DNA of 64,000 nucleotides from Anaerolineales bacterium (GCA_015075275.1 JABTUU010000001.1:434001-498000); one strand, 5' to 3'; positions 1 through 8,837 are shown, numbered from the stretch's first letter. Notes: generated from the letters alone by a model not told the origin. Program-made: numbers and translations.

Positions 1-1
1 G

Positions 2-595
2 TCAGCTGTCGGATTAAAGGATGCGTTGATCGTCGTGGACGATTTAATTCCACAGTGTCCGAATCTAGTCGCAGGGGCGAATGAGGCGGGTTTTCATCTG
101 AAAAACACAAATTACGGGCGCGATTATTCCGCAGAGATCGTCGCGGATTTGGTTCAGGCGCAAGGCGGAGACGCGTGTGTCAATTGCGGAAATCCGCTTT
201 CGGTTTTGAGGGCGATTCAATTGAACGATAAGTTTGAAAATATTTTGCTCGCCCTCGCCGAGACTCATCACGACGACAAAGGCTTGACGCTCCCCCATCC
301 CGCCGCGCCGTTCGACGTATATCTCATGCACATCTCTGGCAAGGAGTTGGACACGCACGCCAAAGCAGACGAGATTTACACTGCGTTGCAGGATGCGGGC
401 ATTTCTGTTTTGTTCGATGACCGCGAGGAACGCGCGGGAGTCAAATTCAACGACGCGGACTTGATTGGCTGTCCCGTCCGCGTGACGGTGGGCGAAAAAG
501 GACTGAGGGAGGGGATGGTTGAAATGAAAAAGCGCGCAAGCAGAGACACCCAACTTGTTCCTTTGGAAGAAATTGTTCCCCTGCTCAAAAATTAG
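2..595 (+). CDS. proS: Prolyl-tRNA synthetase, C-terminal part (5' end outside window)
   Basis: The reading frame is open from base 2, so the gene begins upstream of the window. The visible ~197 residues match the end of a bacterial-type ProRS: the catalytic-core segment with GADEAGFHLKNTNYGRDY, then an anticodon-binding domain (PFDVYLMHISGK onward, with FDDREERAGVKFNDADLIG and the GCPVRVTVGEKGL segment). ProRS charges tRNA-Pro with proline in the cytoplasm. The C-terminal motif order is characteristic, so the identification is firm. The 5' truncation is only the window edge. Confidence 0.95.
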   Translation, partial: SAVGLKDALIVVDDLIPQCPNLVAGANEAGFHLKNTNYGRDYSAEIVADLVQAQGGDACVNCGNPLSVLRAIQLNDKFENILLALAETHHDDKGLTLPHPAAPFDVYLMHISGKELDTHAKADEIYTALQDAGISVLFDDREERAGVKFNDADLIGCPVRVTVGEKGLREGMVEMKKRASRDTQLVPLEEIVPLLKN

Positions 596-620
596 GTGTT
601 CCCAATTTGGGAGCAGGTGG

Positions 621-626
621 TATAAT
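621..626 (+). promoter_or_regulatory. TATAAT -10-like box just before higB
   Basis: A perfect TATAAT ends 5 nt before the ATG at 632, and no Shine-Dalgarno sequence can fit between. If this is the -10 element, transcription would start at or next to the start codon and the mRNA would be leaderless. No good -35 hexamer is visible at the expected distance. Confidence 0.5.
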
Positions 627-631
627 GCGTT

Positions 632-925
632 ATGCGAGTTATCTCCCGCACAGCATTACGGAATTTCTGGCAAAAACATCCCGATGCGGAACAGCCGCTT
701 CGAACCTGGTATGCAGACGTTAAGCATTCAACCTGGAAGAAACCATCAGATATTAAGATCAGTTATCGAAGCGCCAGTTTCTTACGGAACAACAGAGTGG
801 TTTTCAATATCAAAGGAAATAATTATCGTATCGTTGTAGTCGTTCAATACAAGCATGGCGTGGTTTACATTCGATTTGTCGGCACACATGCAGAATACGA
901 TCGGATTGACGCCAGCACGATCTGA
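632..925 (+). CDS. higB: HigB-family toxin (RelE/HigB mRNA interferase)
   Basis: A 97-residue basic protein with the HigB layout: N-terminal RVISRTALRNFWQKHPDAEQ, a central W-rich helix region, then the strand-rich end NNRVVFNIKGNNYRIVVVV followed by VYIRFVGTHAEYDRID. HigB-type toxins cut mRNA on the ribosome and are neutralised by HigA. The antitoxin gene follows after 11 nt in the toxin-first order usual for hig loci. The start is the ATG at 632; a TATAAT box 5 nt upstream suggests leaderless transcription. Toxic activity is inferred from family membership. Confidence 0.9.
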   Translation: MRVISRTALRNFWQKHPDAEQPLRTWYADVKHSTWKKPSDIKISYRSASFLRNNRVVFNIKGNNYRIVVVVQYKHGVVYIRFVGTHAEYDRIDASTI

Positions 926-936
926 ATGGAGAGTTT

Positions 937-1341
937 ATGAACATCAAGCCTATAAAAACTGAAAAAGAATACGAAGCCACGCTCAAGGAGATCGAGCGTC
1001 TCTTTGAAGCCGAACCCAACACGCCAGATGGCGATTTGCTTGACGTGTTGGTTACGCTTGTTGAAGCCTACGAAGACGAGCATTATCCGATTCCTCTGCC
1101 AGACCCGATTGAAGCGATTTTCTTTTATATGGAAAGCCGAGAGTTAACTCGCACAGATTTGGAGCCTTACATCGGAAGCCGAGCTCGCGTTTCCGAGATC
1201 TTGAATCGAAAACGACCGCTGACCTTGTCCATGATTCAACGACTTCATAGCGAACTTGGGATTCCCGCAGAAATATTGGTTCAGCCATATAAAATCTCGA
1301 ATTCACACAAGGCATCATACAGAACCGCCGTCGCGGCATAG
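937..1341 (+). CDS. higA: HigA-family antitoxin (XRE-like HTH)
   Basis: A 134-residue acidic protein. The N-terminal part (IKTEKEYEATLKEIERLFEA) resembles the HigA antitoxin family, and the C-terminal part holds a helix-turn-helix (about residues 75-115, SRARVSEILNRKRPLTLSMI). HigA binds HigB and represses the operon. A GGAGAG ribosome site at 928-933 lies between the higB stop and this ATG, so the pair forms one operon. The long N-terminal extension before the HTH is usual for antitoxins of this toxin-first arrangement. Confidence 0.9.
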   Translation: MNIKPIKTEKEYEATLKEIERLFEAEPNTPDGDLLDVLVTLVEAYEDEHYPIPLPDPIEAIFFYMESRELTRTDLEPYIGSRARVSEILNRKRPLTLSMIQRLHSELGIPAEILVQPYKISNSHKASYRTAVAA

Positions 1342-1344
1342 TCC

Positions 1345-2268
1345 GTGTCAATGAACAACCTCAAGATCGGACATTTCCCTCCCTCCAAGCGACTCGGCTT
1401 GATCGTGCATGCGCTCATCGTCCTTGCGCTGGCTGGCGCGTCGGCGTGGGGGTTTTGGAATCTCACGCGCGCGTCGGTGGGACCAACCTTCGTGAATTTT
1501 CTACTCGTTGGATTGATCACCTTCGCGCCAATCCCGTTTTTCGGGTATCGCGCCTACTCGCTCTACAAAGCGGACTATTACATTGACCGCGACAGTCTCG
1601 CCATGTTGTGGGGCTTGCGCGTGGAGGACGTTCCGCTCACCGACATCGAATGGGTGCGACCCGCAACCGATCTGACTCACCCGTTGAGTCTGCCGCGCTT
1701 TCGTCTGCCTGGCGCGGTACTGGGAACGCGTCGTCATCCAGACTTAGGTTTGGTCGAGTTCATCGCATCCAACACAAGGGACATCATCCTCATCGCAACG
1801 TCGAAGCGCGTGTTTGCTATCTCACCAAACGACGCTGCGTCGCTCGTCCGCACGTTTGCACGCGCCACTGAAATGGGGAGCCTCTCGCCCGCCGAACCGC
1901 TGTCAATCTACCCCTCGTTTATTATGACGCAAGCATGGCAAGCGCCTATAGTGCGCTTCTTATGGGTTAGCGGATTTATTCTTAATGTCGGTCTGATTGT
2001 CTGGGTGGGTGTTTTGATTCCATCGTTAGGTCAAATTCCTTTTGGGTACGATGCGCTCGGTGCGCCGGACGATCTGGCTGCGTCAAGTCGCCTTATCCTG
2101 CTTCCGCTTCTCAGTATATTGTTGTTCATCGGTGGGTTGATCGCTGGACTGTATTATTATCGCTGGGAAGGGACGCGTCCGCTAGCAGTGATTTTATGGA
2201 TTTCGAATTCTGTGAGCGCGCTGTTGTTTTTAGCCGCCGTTTTCTTTCTGGCGACGACGCCTATTTAA
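1345..2268 (+). CDS. Membrane protein with a PH-like internal domain
   Basis: A 307-residue protein starting GTG (1345) or ATG (1351), 3-9 nt after higA. Two hydrophobic helices lie near residues 18-65 (LIVHALIVLALAGASAWGF; FLLVGLITFAPIPFFGY). A soluble middle follows with the bacterial-PH-like pattern YIDRDSLAMLWGLRVEDVPL, then three more helices toward the C-terminus. The family is not one to which I can assign a function. The tight spacing to higBA may mean read-through or simply compact packing. The PH-like assignment rests on the strand pattern only. Confidence 0.65.
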   Translation: MSMNNLKIGHFPPSKRLGLIVHALIVLALAGASAWGFWNLTRASVGPTFVNFLLVGLITFAPIPFFGYRAYSLYKADYYIDRDSLAMLWGLRVEDVPLTDIEWVRPATDLTHPLSLPRFRLPGAVLGTRRHPDLGLVEFIASNTRDIILIATSKRVFAISPNDAASLVRTFARATEMGSLSPAEPLSIYPSFIMTQAWQAPIVRFLWVSGFILNVGLIVWVGVLIPSLGQIPFGYDALGAPDDLAASSRLILLPLLSILLFIGGLIAGLYYYRWEGTRPLAVILWISNSVSALLFLAAVFFLATTPI

Positions 2269-2284
2269 TTCAGTTACAGGTTGA

Positions 2285-3157
2285 ATGTCAAAGATTTTGC
2301 TAAAGATTTTCGATCTTTATCCTTCGATGTTCGACTCTCAATCCATGTTGCTCCTCTACGGCTTCCTCCTCGCAATCCTCATCGCATCTCTCGCATATCG
2401 CGCGCGCAGTCTTAGCAAAAGCGGCACGTTCGCAGCGATGCTCATCGGCACGATCATCTTTGGGCTGGGAGGGATTCCGTGGGCGGTATTGCTTCTCATC
2501 TTCTTCGTGACATCCACTGCCTTAAGTCGCGCGTTCAAAAAACGCAAGCAGGGACTGAGCGAAAAATATTCAAAGGGCGATCAGCGCGACGCGGGTCAAG
2601 TTCTCGGCAACGGTGGGCTGGCGGCGGCGTTCGTGATCTTCCATTATTTCTATCCCGAATCGAACATTGGCTGGATCGGATTCGCCGCCTCGCTCGCCGC
2701 GGTCAATGCGGACACATGGGCGACGGAACTCGGCATCTTGAACCCGACTCCGCCGCGCATGGTCACGGACATCCGCAAACGCGTCGAAAAAGGGACCTCA
2801 GGCGGAGTCTCCCTCGTCGGCACCCTCGCATCTTTAGCAGGTTCTGCCCTAATCGCCGCCCTCGCTTCACTGTTCACTGACATCGTCCCCTTGCGGGATA
2901 ACTGGTCACTCTTCCCACTGATCACTCTCGCTGGACTCGCTGGCTCGCTCTTCGACTCGTTCCTCGGCGCGACTGTGCAAGCTATGTATTTCTGCCCGAA
3001 AGATAACAAGGAAACCGAGAAACATCCCTTCCACGCCTGCGGCACGGAGACGGTTCACGTCCGCGGCTGGAAGTGGCTGACAAACGATTGGGTCAATTTC
3101 GCGTGCGGGGTGGTCGGGGCGTTGATCGGGATATTGCTCGTAAAGTTGCTCGCCTAG
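2285..3157 (+). CDS. DUF92 (TMEM19-like) integral membrane protein
   Basis: A 290-residue polytopic protein. Diagnostic DUF92 segments are RDAGQVLGNGGLAA (about residues 100-113), the NADTWATELGIL stretch (about 141), KGTSGGVSLVGTLASLAGS (about 169-187) and GSLFDSFLGATVQ near the C-terminus. Related proteins include eukaryotic TMEM19 and plant phytyl-phosphate kinase VTE6; some DUF92 members are thought to be CTP-dependent prenyl-phosphate kinases, but the activity here is unknown. Downstream ATGs at 2327 and 2342 are alternative starts because no clear ribosome site precedes 2285. Confidence 0.85.
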   Translation: MSKILLKIFDLYPSMFDSQSMLLLYGFLLAILIASLAYRARSLSKSGTFAAMLIGTIIFGLGGIPWAVLLLIFFVTSTALSRAFKKRKQGLSEKYSKGDQRDAGQVLGNGGLAAAFVIFHYFYPESNIGWIGFAASLAAVNADTWATELGILNPTPPRMVTDIRKRVEKGTSGGVSLVGTLASLAGSALIAALASLFTDIVPLRDNWSLFPLITLAGLAGSLFDSFLGATVQAMYFCPKDNKETEKHPFHACGTETVHVRGWKWLTNDWVNFACGVVGALIGILLVKLLA

Positions 3158-3188
3158 TAGAGCGGATACACAGATTCGCTCCCGCTCG

Positions 3189-4112
3189 TTATGCTGCCTT
3201 TCGACGTTCGTATGCGCGCCAGGCTTGCGCAATGCGCGCCGCTAAGCGCGCATTATTTAATAACAGCGCTAGATTCGCGCGCATTGATTCGCCGTCGGTC
3301 AATTCGTTGATTCGCTGAAGCAGAAATGGCGTAACCGCTTTGCCGTGAATGCCTTCTTCTTGCGCTTCTTGCGACGCCCGTTTAATGATCGGATCCATTT
3401 TCGACTTGGCGATCGCAGCGTTGGCGGGAATGGGATTAGCAACCAAAACGGCGCTTTGCAAGCCGGTATTCCAGTGCGCCTTTGCGAACTCAACCAGGTC
3501 TTCCGGCGTGTCCACGTTTGCGCTGACCTCAAGTCCGCTTTCACGCGAAAAGAACGCGGGAAATTCCTCCGTGCCGTATCCGACGACGGGAACGTTCATC
3601 GTTTCGAGATATTCCAGTGTAGCGGGCAGGTCAAGGATCGCTTTCGCGCCTGCGCAGACTACGATCATGGGAGTGGTCGCTAGCGCTTGCAAGTCAGCTG
3701 AAATGTCGAAAGATGATTCGCGGTGCACGCCGCCGATTCCGCCGGTAGCAAAAACTTTGATCCCTGCGTGTTTGCAGGCGAGCATCGTTCCTGCGACGGT
3801 TGTGCCGCCGCAAGCCTCGTTCGTGATTACAGTCGCAAAATCGCGCGGACCTACTTTGTACGTCTCTTTCTCGTTGGCGAGCCGTTCCAGTTCCCCGTCG
3901 CTTAGACCGATATGCAAGCAGCCGTCTAAAAACGCGATCGTCGCTGGCGTTGCGCCTTCATCGCGGATGGCGCGTTCCATATCCCGTGCTAGTTGTAGGT
4001 TATGCGGATGCGGCAGCCCATGTGTGATAACGGTCGATTCGAGTGCGACGAGGGGTAGATTCGCTTTTGTGACGCGGCTGACAGCTGGCGATTTATAAAT
4101 GTCGTCAATCAT
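3189..4112 (-). CDS. psuG: Pseudouridine-5'-phosphate glycosidase
   Basis: A 307-residue protein, the usual PsuG length, with the family landmarks: LVALESTVITHGLPHP near the N-terminus, FLDGCLHIGL, the KVGPRDFATVITNEACGGTT segment, and FATGGIGGVHRESSFDIS. PsuG cleaves the C-C bond of pseudouridine 5'-phosphate to ribose 5-phosphate and uracil, recycling RNA pseudouridine. The start is supported by AAGGAG upstream. No psuK kinase is adjacent. The gene is convergent with the DUF92 gene. Confidence 0.95.
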   Translation of the reverse strand: MIDDIYKSPAVSRVTKANLPLVALESTVITHGLPHPHNLQLARDMERAIRDEGATPATIAFLDGCLHIGLSDGELERLANEKETYKVGPRDFATVITNEACGGTTVAGTMLACKHAGIKVFATGGIGGVHRESSFDISADLQALATTPMIVVCAGAKAILDLPATLEYLETMNVPVVGYGTEEFPAFFSRESGLEVSANVDTPEDLVEFAKAHWNTGLQSAVLVANPIPANAAIAKSKMDPIIKRASQEAQEEGIHGKAVTPFLLQRINELTDGESMRANLALLLNNARLAARIAQAWRAYERRKAA

Positions 4113-4213
4113 TCTGAAAAATTCTCCTTGTTTTCAAGTATGCGGTTGATAGATTAAGCGACCAGACGGCTTCCGCCGATTATATTCGTTCGATTGGTTT
4201 GCCGCGTTCTAAG

Positions 4214-5902
4214 TTAACCGAAGATAGATAGAGGCGCATCTTCATCGTTATCGCTGGAATCGAGATCGTCGTCTACTCGAGCGCGCTGTTTCGCGCTGGC
4301 GCTCTCTGTAAAAATTCCGCCTACTACTTTAAAAATAATATCCAGCGCTTCTTCTACGTCGGCTGGCGGTATTTCGCCTTTAGACGTCCAGAGGTCTCTA
4401 GCCTGAACAAGCTGTTTTTTGAAATCATCCAACAGCGCGCGTTTGACGGCGGTTTGGTTCGCGCCATCGGCTTTCGCTTGTTGGTATGCGCCAAGCGGAA
4501 CATCTTGAATAAGTTCGGAAAGTTTCTGTAAAACCGCCTCAGTTCGCGCGTTACTTAATGTATCGTCGCTGCGTAATTGTGCGCTTTCTTGTCCGATCTT
4601 CCAAGCGTCAACATGCTTGCCAAAGATTTCTCTGACCGGGCTGCTCCAGGTGCCGATGTTTATCCAATCGAGTTGGACTCCGCGATCGCGCGCGATTTTG
4701 TTGAACGAGGCGGCAAATTTTCCGAACAAATCCTCTTTAATCTGAGAGCGCGGATAGAATTCTGAAACCGCTGGCGCAGGGTTTTTTCCTGAAGGCTGCA
4801 CATCGAGCGGGAGCAAGTTGCGAACTTCGTTCGTCAATTCGGCTTCATATCTTGCGTTTATGTGCGTTTCAGGCGACCCGATGCTGGCAAAGTATCTATT
4901 CAGTTCATTGCGTCCCATGAACTTGGCGAGCTCGCTGCGAATCAACGTGATCATGTTGTTGGGCCACAAGAATGTATATTTTGAGCGAGACTCTTGACGG
5001 GGCGTGACGACGGATAAGGCTTTGTATACAATATGCTCGATTGCCTGTTCGTTGAACGAGTAGGGGAGTGCGCTGGTTTCTTCGCCGCGAATCACGCTGA
5101 ACCTAAAACGCACATCGGTCGCTGAAATGGGAATTCCATCCCGGCTGCGGCTATAGATTGCGCGGTCTTTTTCGTCTAAATCGCGTAATTCAATAGTTTG
5201 GTCGCGCAGATCAACCGCTTCTCTGAAGCGTTCAAAACCTTCGATGGTCGCCTTGCCGTCAGGCTCTTTGTCTGTGGGACCGATGATGCGAACAGAGCCG
5301 TCTGGCTTTTCAAAGAGCGCGGCTGAGTCCAATTCCACGATCACCTTGCCGGGTCCGCCGATCAAGTAATTGGGCGATTGCTTGCTTTCTTCGGCGATTT
5401 CGCCTTTGGAAATGCGAATCGCTTCATCAGCCCCGCCGAGCGCTACCTCGTGAATATGCCGGCGCGCGATAGATACGTTGTCAAGGTTGAAAATATCGGA
5501 TAGATAGATTGCCGCGAATTGCAATGAAATGAAATAAGGCGCGAGGAGCAGGAAAATTAACCGGAGATTTCTAGGGTCTGAGAAGACTTTCCATGCGAAT
5601 GTAAAAAGAACGGAGAGCGGATCGCCTGTTGTATACGTGGCGCGATACGACTCTGGGCTGAGAGTATAGAGGAAAATATCTTGAATATGCGCCAGCCAGA
5701 GAGATAAAGGATAGTGAATGAGAGTAAGGAGAAAACCGACGATGAAGAAAAAGATGATAAACAACCAGAATCGTCGTTTGGAAGCCTTCGACGAGAGATC
5801 GAACATCGCATTAAGATGAGCGGTTATAAGGCGGATGAAACCCTGTATGAAGAGTCGCTGCTCCCTTTGTAAAATGGTCTCGGGTTTGCGTGCAATGTTC
5901 AT
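4214..5902 (-). CDS. Membrane-anchored protein with SPFH/band-7-like segment (second of a pair)
   Basis: A 562-residue protein starting at the ATG at 5902, which overlaps the upstream stop as ATGA; a longer form from 5923 is possible. Hydrophobic segments lie near residues 45-75 and 105-135. Next comes a strand-rich stretch with VIVELDSAALFEKPDGS and IELRDLDEKDRAIYSRSRDG, then ISATDVRFRFSV, the pattern of SPFH proteins (a ring-forming membrane scaffold fold). The C-terminal half is helical and charged, ending in an acidic tail (DDDLDSSDNDEDAP). Its partner upstream has the same architecture. No specific function is recognised. Confidence 0.7.
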   Translation of the reverse strand: MNIARKPETILQREQRLFIQGFIRLITAHLNAMFDLSSKASKRRFWLFIIFFFIVGFLLTLIHYPLSLWLAHIQDIFLYTLSPESYRATYTTGDPLSVLFTFAWKVFSDPRNLRLIFLLLAPYFISLQFAAIYLSDIFNLDNVSIARRHIHEVALGGADEAIRISKGEIAEESKQSPNYLIGGPGKVIVELDSAALFEKPDGSVRIIGPTDKEPDGKATIEGFERFREAVDLRDQTIELRDLDEKDRAIYSRSRDGIPISATDVRFRFSVIRGEETSALPYSFNEQAIEHIVYKALSVVTPRQESRSKYTFLWPNNMITLIRSELAKFMGRNELNRYFASIGSPETHINARYEAELTNEVRNLLPLDVQPSGKNPAPAVSEFYPRSQIKEDLFGKFAASFNKIARDRGVQLDWINIGTWSSPVREIFGKHVDAWKIGQESAQLRSDDTLSNARTEAVLQKLSELIQDVPLGAYQQAKADGANQTAVKRALLDDFKKQLVQARDLWTSKGEIPPADVEEALDIIFKVVGGIFTESASAKQRARVDDDLDSSDNDEDAPLSIFG

Positions 5903-7554
5903 GATTCGCTCGCCTCGATCCAACGGAGAATCTCCTCGATCTCCTGCCGCTCGGCGTCCATGCGCCGCCGCAGCTGATTGTTGCGCATGATGATCGCGCG
6001 CGTGCGCGATAGCAGCGATTTCAGCGTCTCTTTGATCTGACCGCGTTCGAGGTTTGCGCGGACGACCGCTTCACCCAGCCATTCGGCGTATTTTTTAACC
6101 GCCTGTTCCTGACTTGCCGTTTCGTGGAGATTCTTATAACTCTCCATCTGTTCTTTTTCAGCGTTGGCGTGTTTAATCCAGCTCGTTTCCCATTTGGCGA
6201 TCAATTCCGCGTCAATAGCGGGGTGCAAGCGCAAATTATTGACATTAACGGAGATGACCTTTAATCCGCGCTTGTGCAGCTGGTCAAATTCTGGACTGAA
6301 GCCTGTTGGGCTGTTATCGCGCCACTGCCCGAACTGATCGAGGATCTCCACGGATGGGTGCGTGAGTCTGGCTTTGAGCGCTTCATTGATCACTTCCAGC
6401 GCAGTTTTCATTCCCGTCGTTTTTGCGGGCGGCGGCGGAGAATGCGACGGCGGCGCGATGGCGGCGGTCGGCGAGATATATGTTTTTTCCACAAGCGGCG
6501 TATGACGCGCCATCCAAAGGTTAATCGCACGCAGAAATTTTGCGAACAAAGTTTGCAAGAAGTCGCGATCAGATCCTGCCTGAATCGCTTGAGTGAGCGG
6601 GTCAATTTCCTCTTCGGTCGGTTCGACAATGGGAGGGCGTTCTGGCAGGGGCAGCTGACTTGGCGTGAAGAATTCATCGAGTTTGAATTTCGAAGCGTAT
6701 TCGCGCCATACGTCTACGGCGAGCGCGGCTGGTAATTCGTTCCAAGCGATGCGATGACGCGGACTCTCGGAGCCATAATAAGGATTGACGCTTTCGCCGA
6801 TGACCGCCTTGTAAATGGCGTCCTGATCCGCTTCTTCGTCTTTCTTATCCTTCGGCGTGACGCCATTGCGATACCCAAAACGAGAGCCAGATTGTCCCGC
6901 TTGCGGGGCGCCTGTATTCACGCGGAAAAGAACATTGATGGTCGGCACAATTTCGATGCCGTCGCGCGTCAATGCGCTGACCTGTTTGCGGCGATCTTGA
7001 ATTTGTTTGTAGGTTTCTTCGGATTGGTCGTCGCTTTTCTCGGCAAAGGGCTTCTCGTTCTCGCGCGGACCGATCGTGTGTGTTTGTGTGTGTAGATCTA
7101 CTGCGCCGGCGATGGTCTCGCCTTTTTGGGTAAAGTGTACGCCCGGTCCTAATTTTTGCAGCACTTTGGTGGCGTTGCGCGTAACTGCGCCGCTGGCAGA
7201 ATCGAGCCACAGAACGCCAGGACCTTTCCTTTTCTCCTCTTCGCGTTCTTTATCCTCGACGCCGTTCTTAATGAAAATAGCCGGACCTCGAACGCCGACA
7301 AGGCGCGCGATTAAACGAATAAAAATATTTAGGCGGTCTGAGAGCGTGCGGACTGGCAAAATGAATTGTGAGAAAAATGCCATCCACAAGAATAGTAGGA
7401 GGGGGAAAACGAAACCCAGCTCGAAAACGATTTGCGTTTGACTGGCGTAAGTGTCTCCCAGTCTGAAAATAGCCCAAAAATAAGCGATTGAAAGGACTAA
7501 CAGCCAGGCAACGATAAAAAACCACGGTCTTTTGTAGAGCGGAGTGTCGTCCAT
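5899..7554 (-). CDS. Membrane-anchored protein with SPFH/band-7-like segment (first of a pair)
   Basis: A 551-residue protein. I prefer the ATG at 7554 (MDDTPLYKRPW) to the upstream one at 7608 because it places two hydrophobic helices directly after a short cytoplasmic head (WFFIVAWLLVLSIAYFWAIF; LGFVFPLLLFLWMAFF). A strand-rich middle follows (GPGVLWLDSASGAV, GVHFTQKGETIAGAVDLHTQ, SALTRDGIEIVPTINVLFRV), parallel to the SPFH-like part of the downstream protein. The C-terminal third is predicted helical/coiled-coil (KANAEKEQMESYKN region, ERGQIKETLKSLLSRTRA). The pair is translationally coupled through an ATGA overlap and probably forms a hetero-oligomer. Confidence 0.7.
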   Translation of the reverse strand: MDDTPLYKRPWFFIVAWLLVLSIAYFWAIFRLGDTYASQTQIVFELGFVFPLLLFLWMAFFSQFILPVRTLSDRLNIFIRLIARLVGVRGPAIFIKNGVEDKEREEEKRKGPGVLWLDSASGAVTRNATKVLQKLGPGVHFTQKGETIAGAVDLHTQTHTIGPRENEKPFAEKSDDQSEETYKQIQDRRKQVSALTRDGIEIVPTINVLFRVNTGAPQAGQSGSRFGYRNGVTPKDKKDEEADQDAIYKAVIGESVNPYYGSESPRHRIAWNELPAALAVDVWREYASKFKLDEFFTPSQLPLPERPPIVEPTEEEIDPLTQAIQAGSDRDFLQTLFAKFLRAINLWMARHTPLVEKTYISPTAAIAPPSHSPPPPAKTTGMKTALEVINEALKARLTHPSVEILDQFGQWRDNSPTGFSPEFDQLHKRGLKVISVNVNNLRLHPAIDAELIAKWETSWIKHANAEKEQMESYKNLHETASQEQAVKKYAEWLGEAVVRANLERGQIKETLKSLLSRTRAIIMRNNQLRRRMDAERQEIEEILRWIEASES

Positions 7555-7603
7555 TTCATAGCATTTTATAACAAAATTGCCTAAATGACCACAACCGAAG
7601 CGG

Positions 7604-7609
7604 TACAAT
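7604..7609 (+). promoter_or_regulatory. TACAAT -10-like box just before the PHP gene
   Basis: TACAAT ends 7 nt before the ATG at 7617 and no ribosome-binding sequence is present, consistent with a leaderless transcript. The 62-bp gap to the divergent gene starting at 7554 must hold both promoters. Confidence 0.45.
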
Positions 7610-7616
7610 AACGCCT

Positions 7617-8291
7617 ATGTTCCGCATGGAATTTCACTGCCACACGATCGCCTCGAAGGATTCGCTGACGCGTCCGCGCGCTCTCGTGGAGATGTGCCGC
7701 CGAAAAGGAATTGATCGCGTCGTCGTCACCGATCACAATACGATCGTGGGCGCACGCGCGGCTCAGGCTTTGGACCCGGAGCGAGTTATTGTGGGGGAAG
7801 AGATACTCACGACGAGGGGCGAAATCCTGGCTGCGTTCGTGACGGAGGAGATTCCGGCAGGGTTAACTCCGCAAGAGACGATTCGACGGTTGAGGGAGCA
7901 GGGCGCTTTCATCAGCGTATCGCATCCCTTTGACCGGTTGCGCGAAGGGGGCTGGAGGGAGGATGATCTGCTCGAAATTTTTCCAGATGTGGACGCCATT
8001 GAGGTTTACAACTCGCGGTGTATGTTTCCTCGGTTCAATTGTGAGGCGCGAGAGTTTGCCCGGAAATATAATGTCGCTGGGACGGTGGGGTCGGATGCGC
8101 ACACTGCGTTTGAATTAGGACGCAGTCTCATTAATCTGGAACCGTTCGAAGGCGCGGATGGGCTGCGGGCCGTCATTCGCAACGCTCGATTTGAGACGCG
8201 TTGGTCGCCGCCGTGGCTGCATCTTACGTCGCGCTTTGCCGTCCTCCGAAAGCGGCTGAATCCGAGTCTTGGCATGGAAGATCGGGCGTAA
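7617..8291 (+). CDS. PHP-domain metal-dependent phosphoesterase
   Basis: A 224-residue protein with the PHP metal-site motifs: EFHCHTIASKDS at the N-terminus (HxH), VVTDHNTI (DHN), GEEILTTRGEI, ISVSHPFDRLR and the late GSDAHTAFELGR (DxH). PHP proteins of this size hydrolyse phosphoesters or nucleotides (YciV/TrpH-like RNase AM group and relatives); the substrate cannot be read from the sequence. It is monocistronic and divergent from the SPFH-like pair. The start at 7617 is supported by the -10-like box; a second ATG lies at 7626. Confidence 0.85.
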   Translation: MFRMEFHCHTIASKDSLTRPRALVEMCRRKGIDRVVVTDHNTIVGARAAQALDPERVIVGEEILTTRGEILAAFVTEEIPAGLTPQETIRRLREQGAFISVSHPFDRLREGGWREDDLLEIFPDVDAIEVYNSRCMFPRFNCEAREFARKYNVAGTVGSDAHTAFELGRSLINLEPFEGADGLRAVIRNARFETRWSPPWLHLTSRFAVLRKRLNPSLGMEDRA

Positions 8292-8373
8292 TAATCTTGC
8301 GTTCGCGTGTCCGGCTCGCCATGAAAGCGAAAGGCGGCTGAGCATAAAATTTCTAAGCAGGAGATGTTGTACG

Positions 8374-8586
8374 ATGTCAGAAAGATTTGTTGGCACGGTC
8401 AAGTAGTTCAATGCCGCCAAGGGCTACGGCTTTATCGGCCGTGACAATGGCGAGGATGTGTTCGTTCATTTCAGCGCCATCCAGTCCGATGGCTACCGCA
8501 AGTTGGAAGCCGAGCAGAAAGTGGAGTTCTCTGTTGAGGACGGTCCCAAAGGTCTGCAAGCCGCCAACGTGGTACCCGTCTCGTAA
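8374..8586 (+). pseudogene. Cold-shock protein gene with in-frame amber stop at codon 11
   Basis: Read through the TAG at 8404-8406, the frame encodes a complete 70-residue CspA-type protein: MSERFVGTVK, then stop, then [25 protein letters not shown], and so on to ANVVPVS. The stop sits exactly where the conserved Trp of the KWF motif belongs, so one G-to-A change (TGG to TAG) explains it. Everything else is intact, including the AGGAG ribosome site, both RNP motifs and the terminator. Possible explanations are a recent nonsense mutation, a base-call error, or suppression. As read, only a 10-residue peptide would be made. Confidence 0.85.
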
Positions 8587-8619
8587 GACTCGCCTGCTGG
8601 CGATTGTTTTGCGAACCGA

Positions 8620-8650
8620 ACAGAGTTGCCGTGAGGTAACTCTGTTTTTA
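8620..8650 (+). terminator. Rho-independent terminator after the cold-shock gene
   Basis: ACAGAGTT (8620-8627) pairs with AACTCTGT (8638-8645), followed by a T-run. It lies 34 nt after the cold-shock reading frame ends. Confidence 0.8.
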
Positions 8651-8837
8651 TTCGTATCCTGTTCTTTGATGATCCGATGTTGCGCAATCTGGCGGCAGAG
8701 GCGCGGAGAAAAATAAAAGATTGCCCTGAGCGTTTCTGTGACTCTGCGGCAAAACTGCGCGAGGCGCGATATGACTTAAATGTGACATTCGTCGTTATTC
8801 ACAAGCCTATAATAACGATGCAATTGGTAATCAATCA

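Noticed and set aside
3349..4098. Long open frame antisense to psuG
   Set aside because: It is a shadow of the GC-rich psuG codons; it has no family features and no ribosome site, while psuG is complete on the other strand.
8404..8406. Pyrrolysine or other recoding at the amber codon of the cold-shock gene
   Set aside because: The codon replaces a conserved Trp, one transition explains it, and no pyl genes are seen. A mutation or base-call error is simpler.
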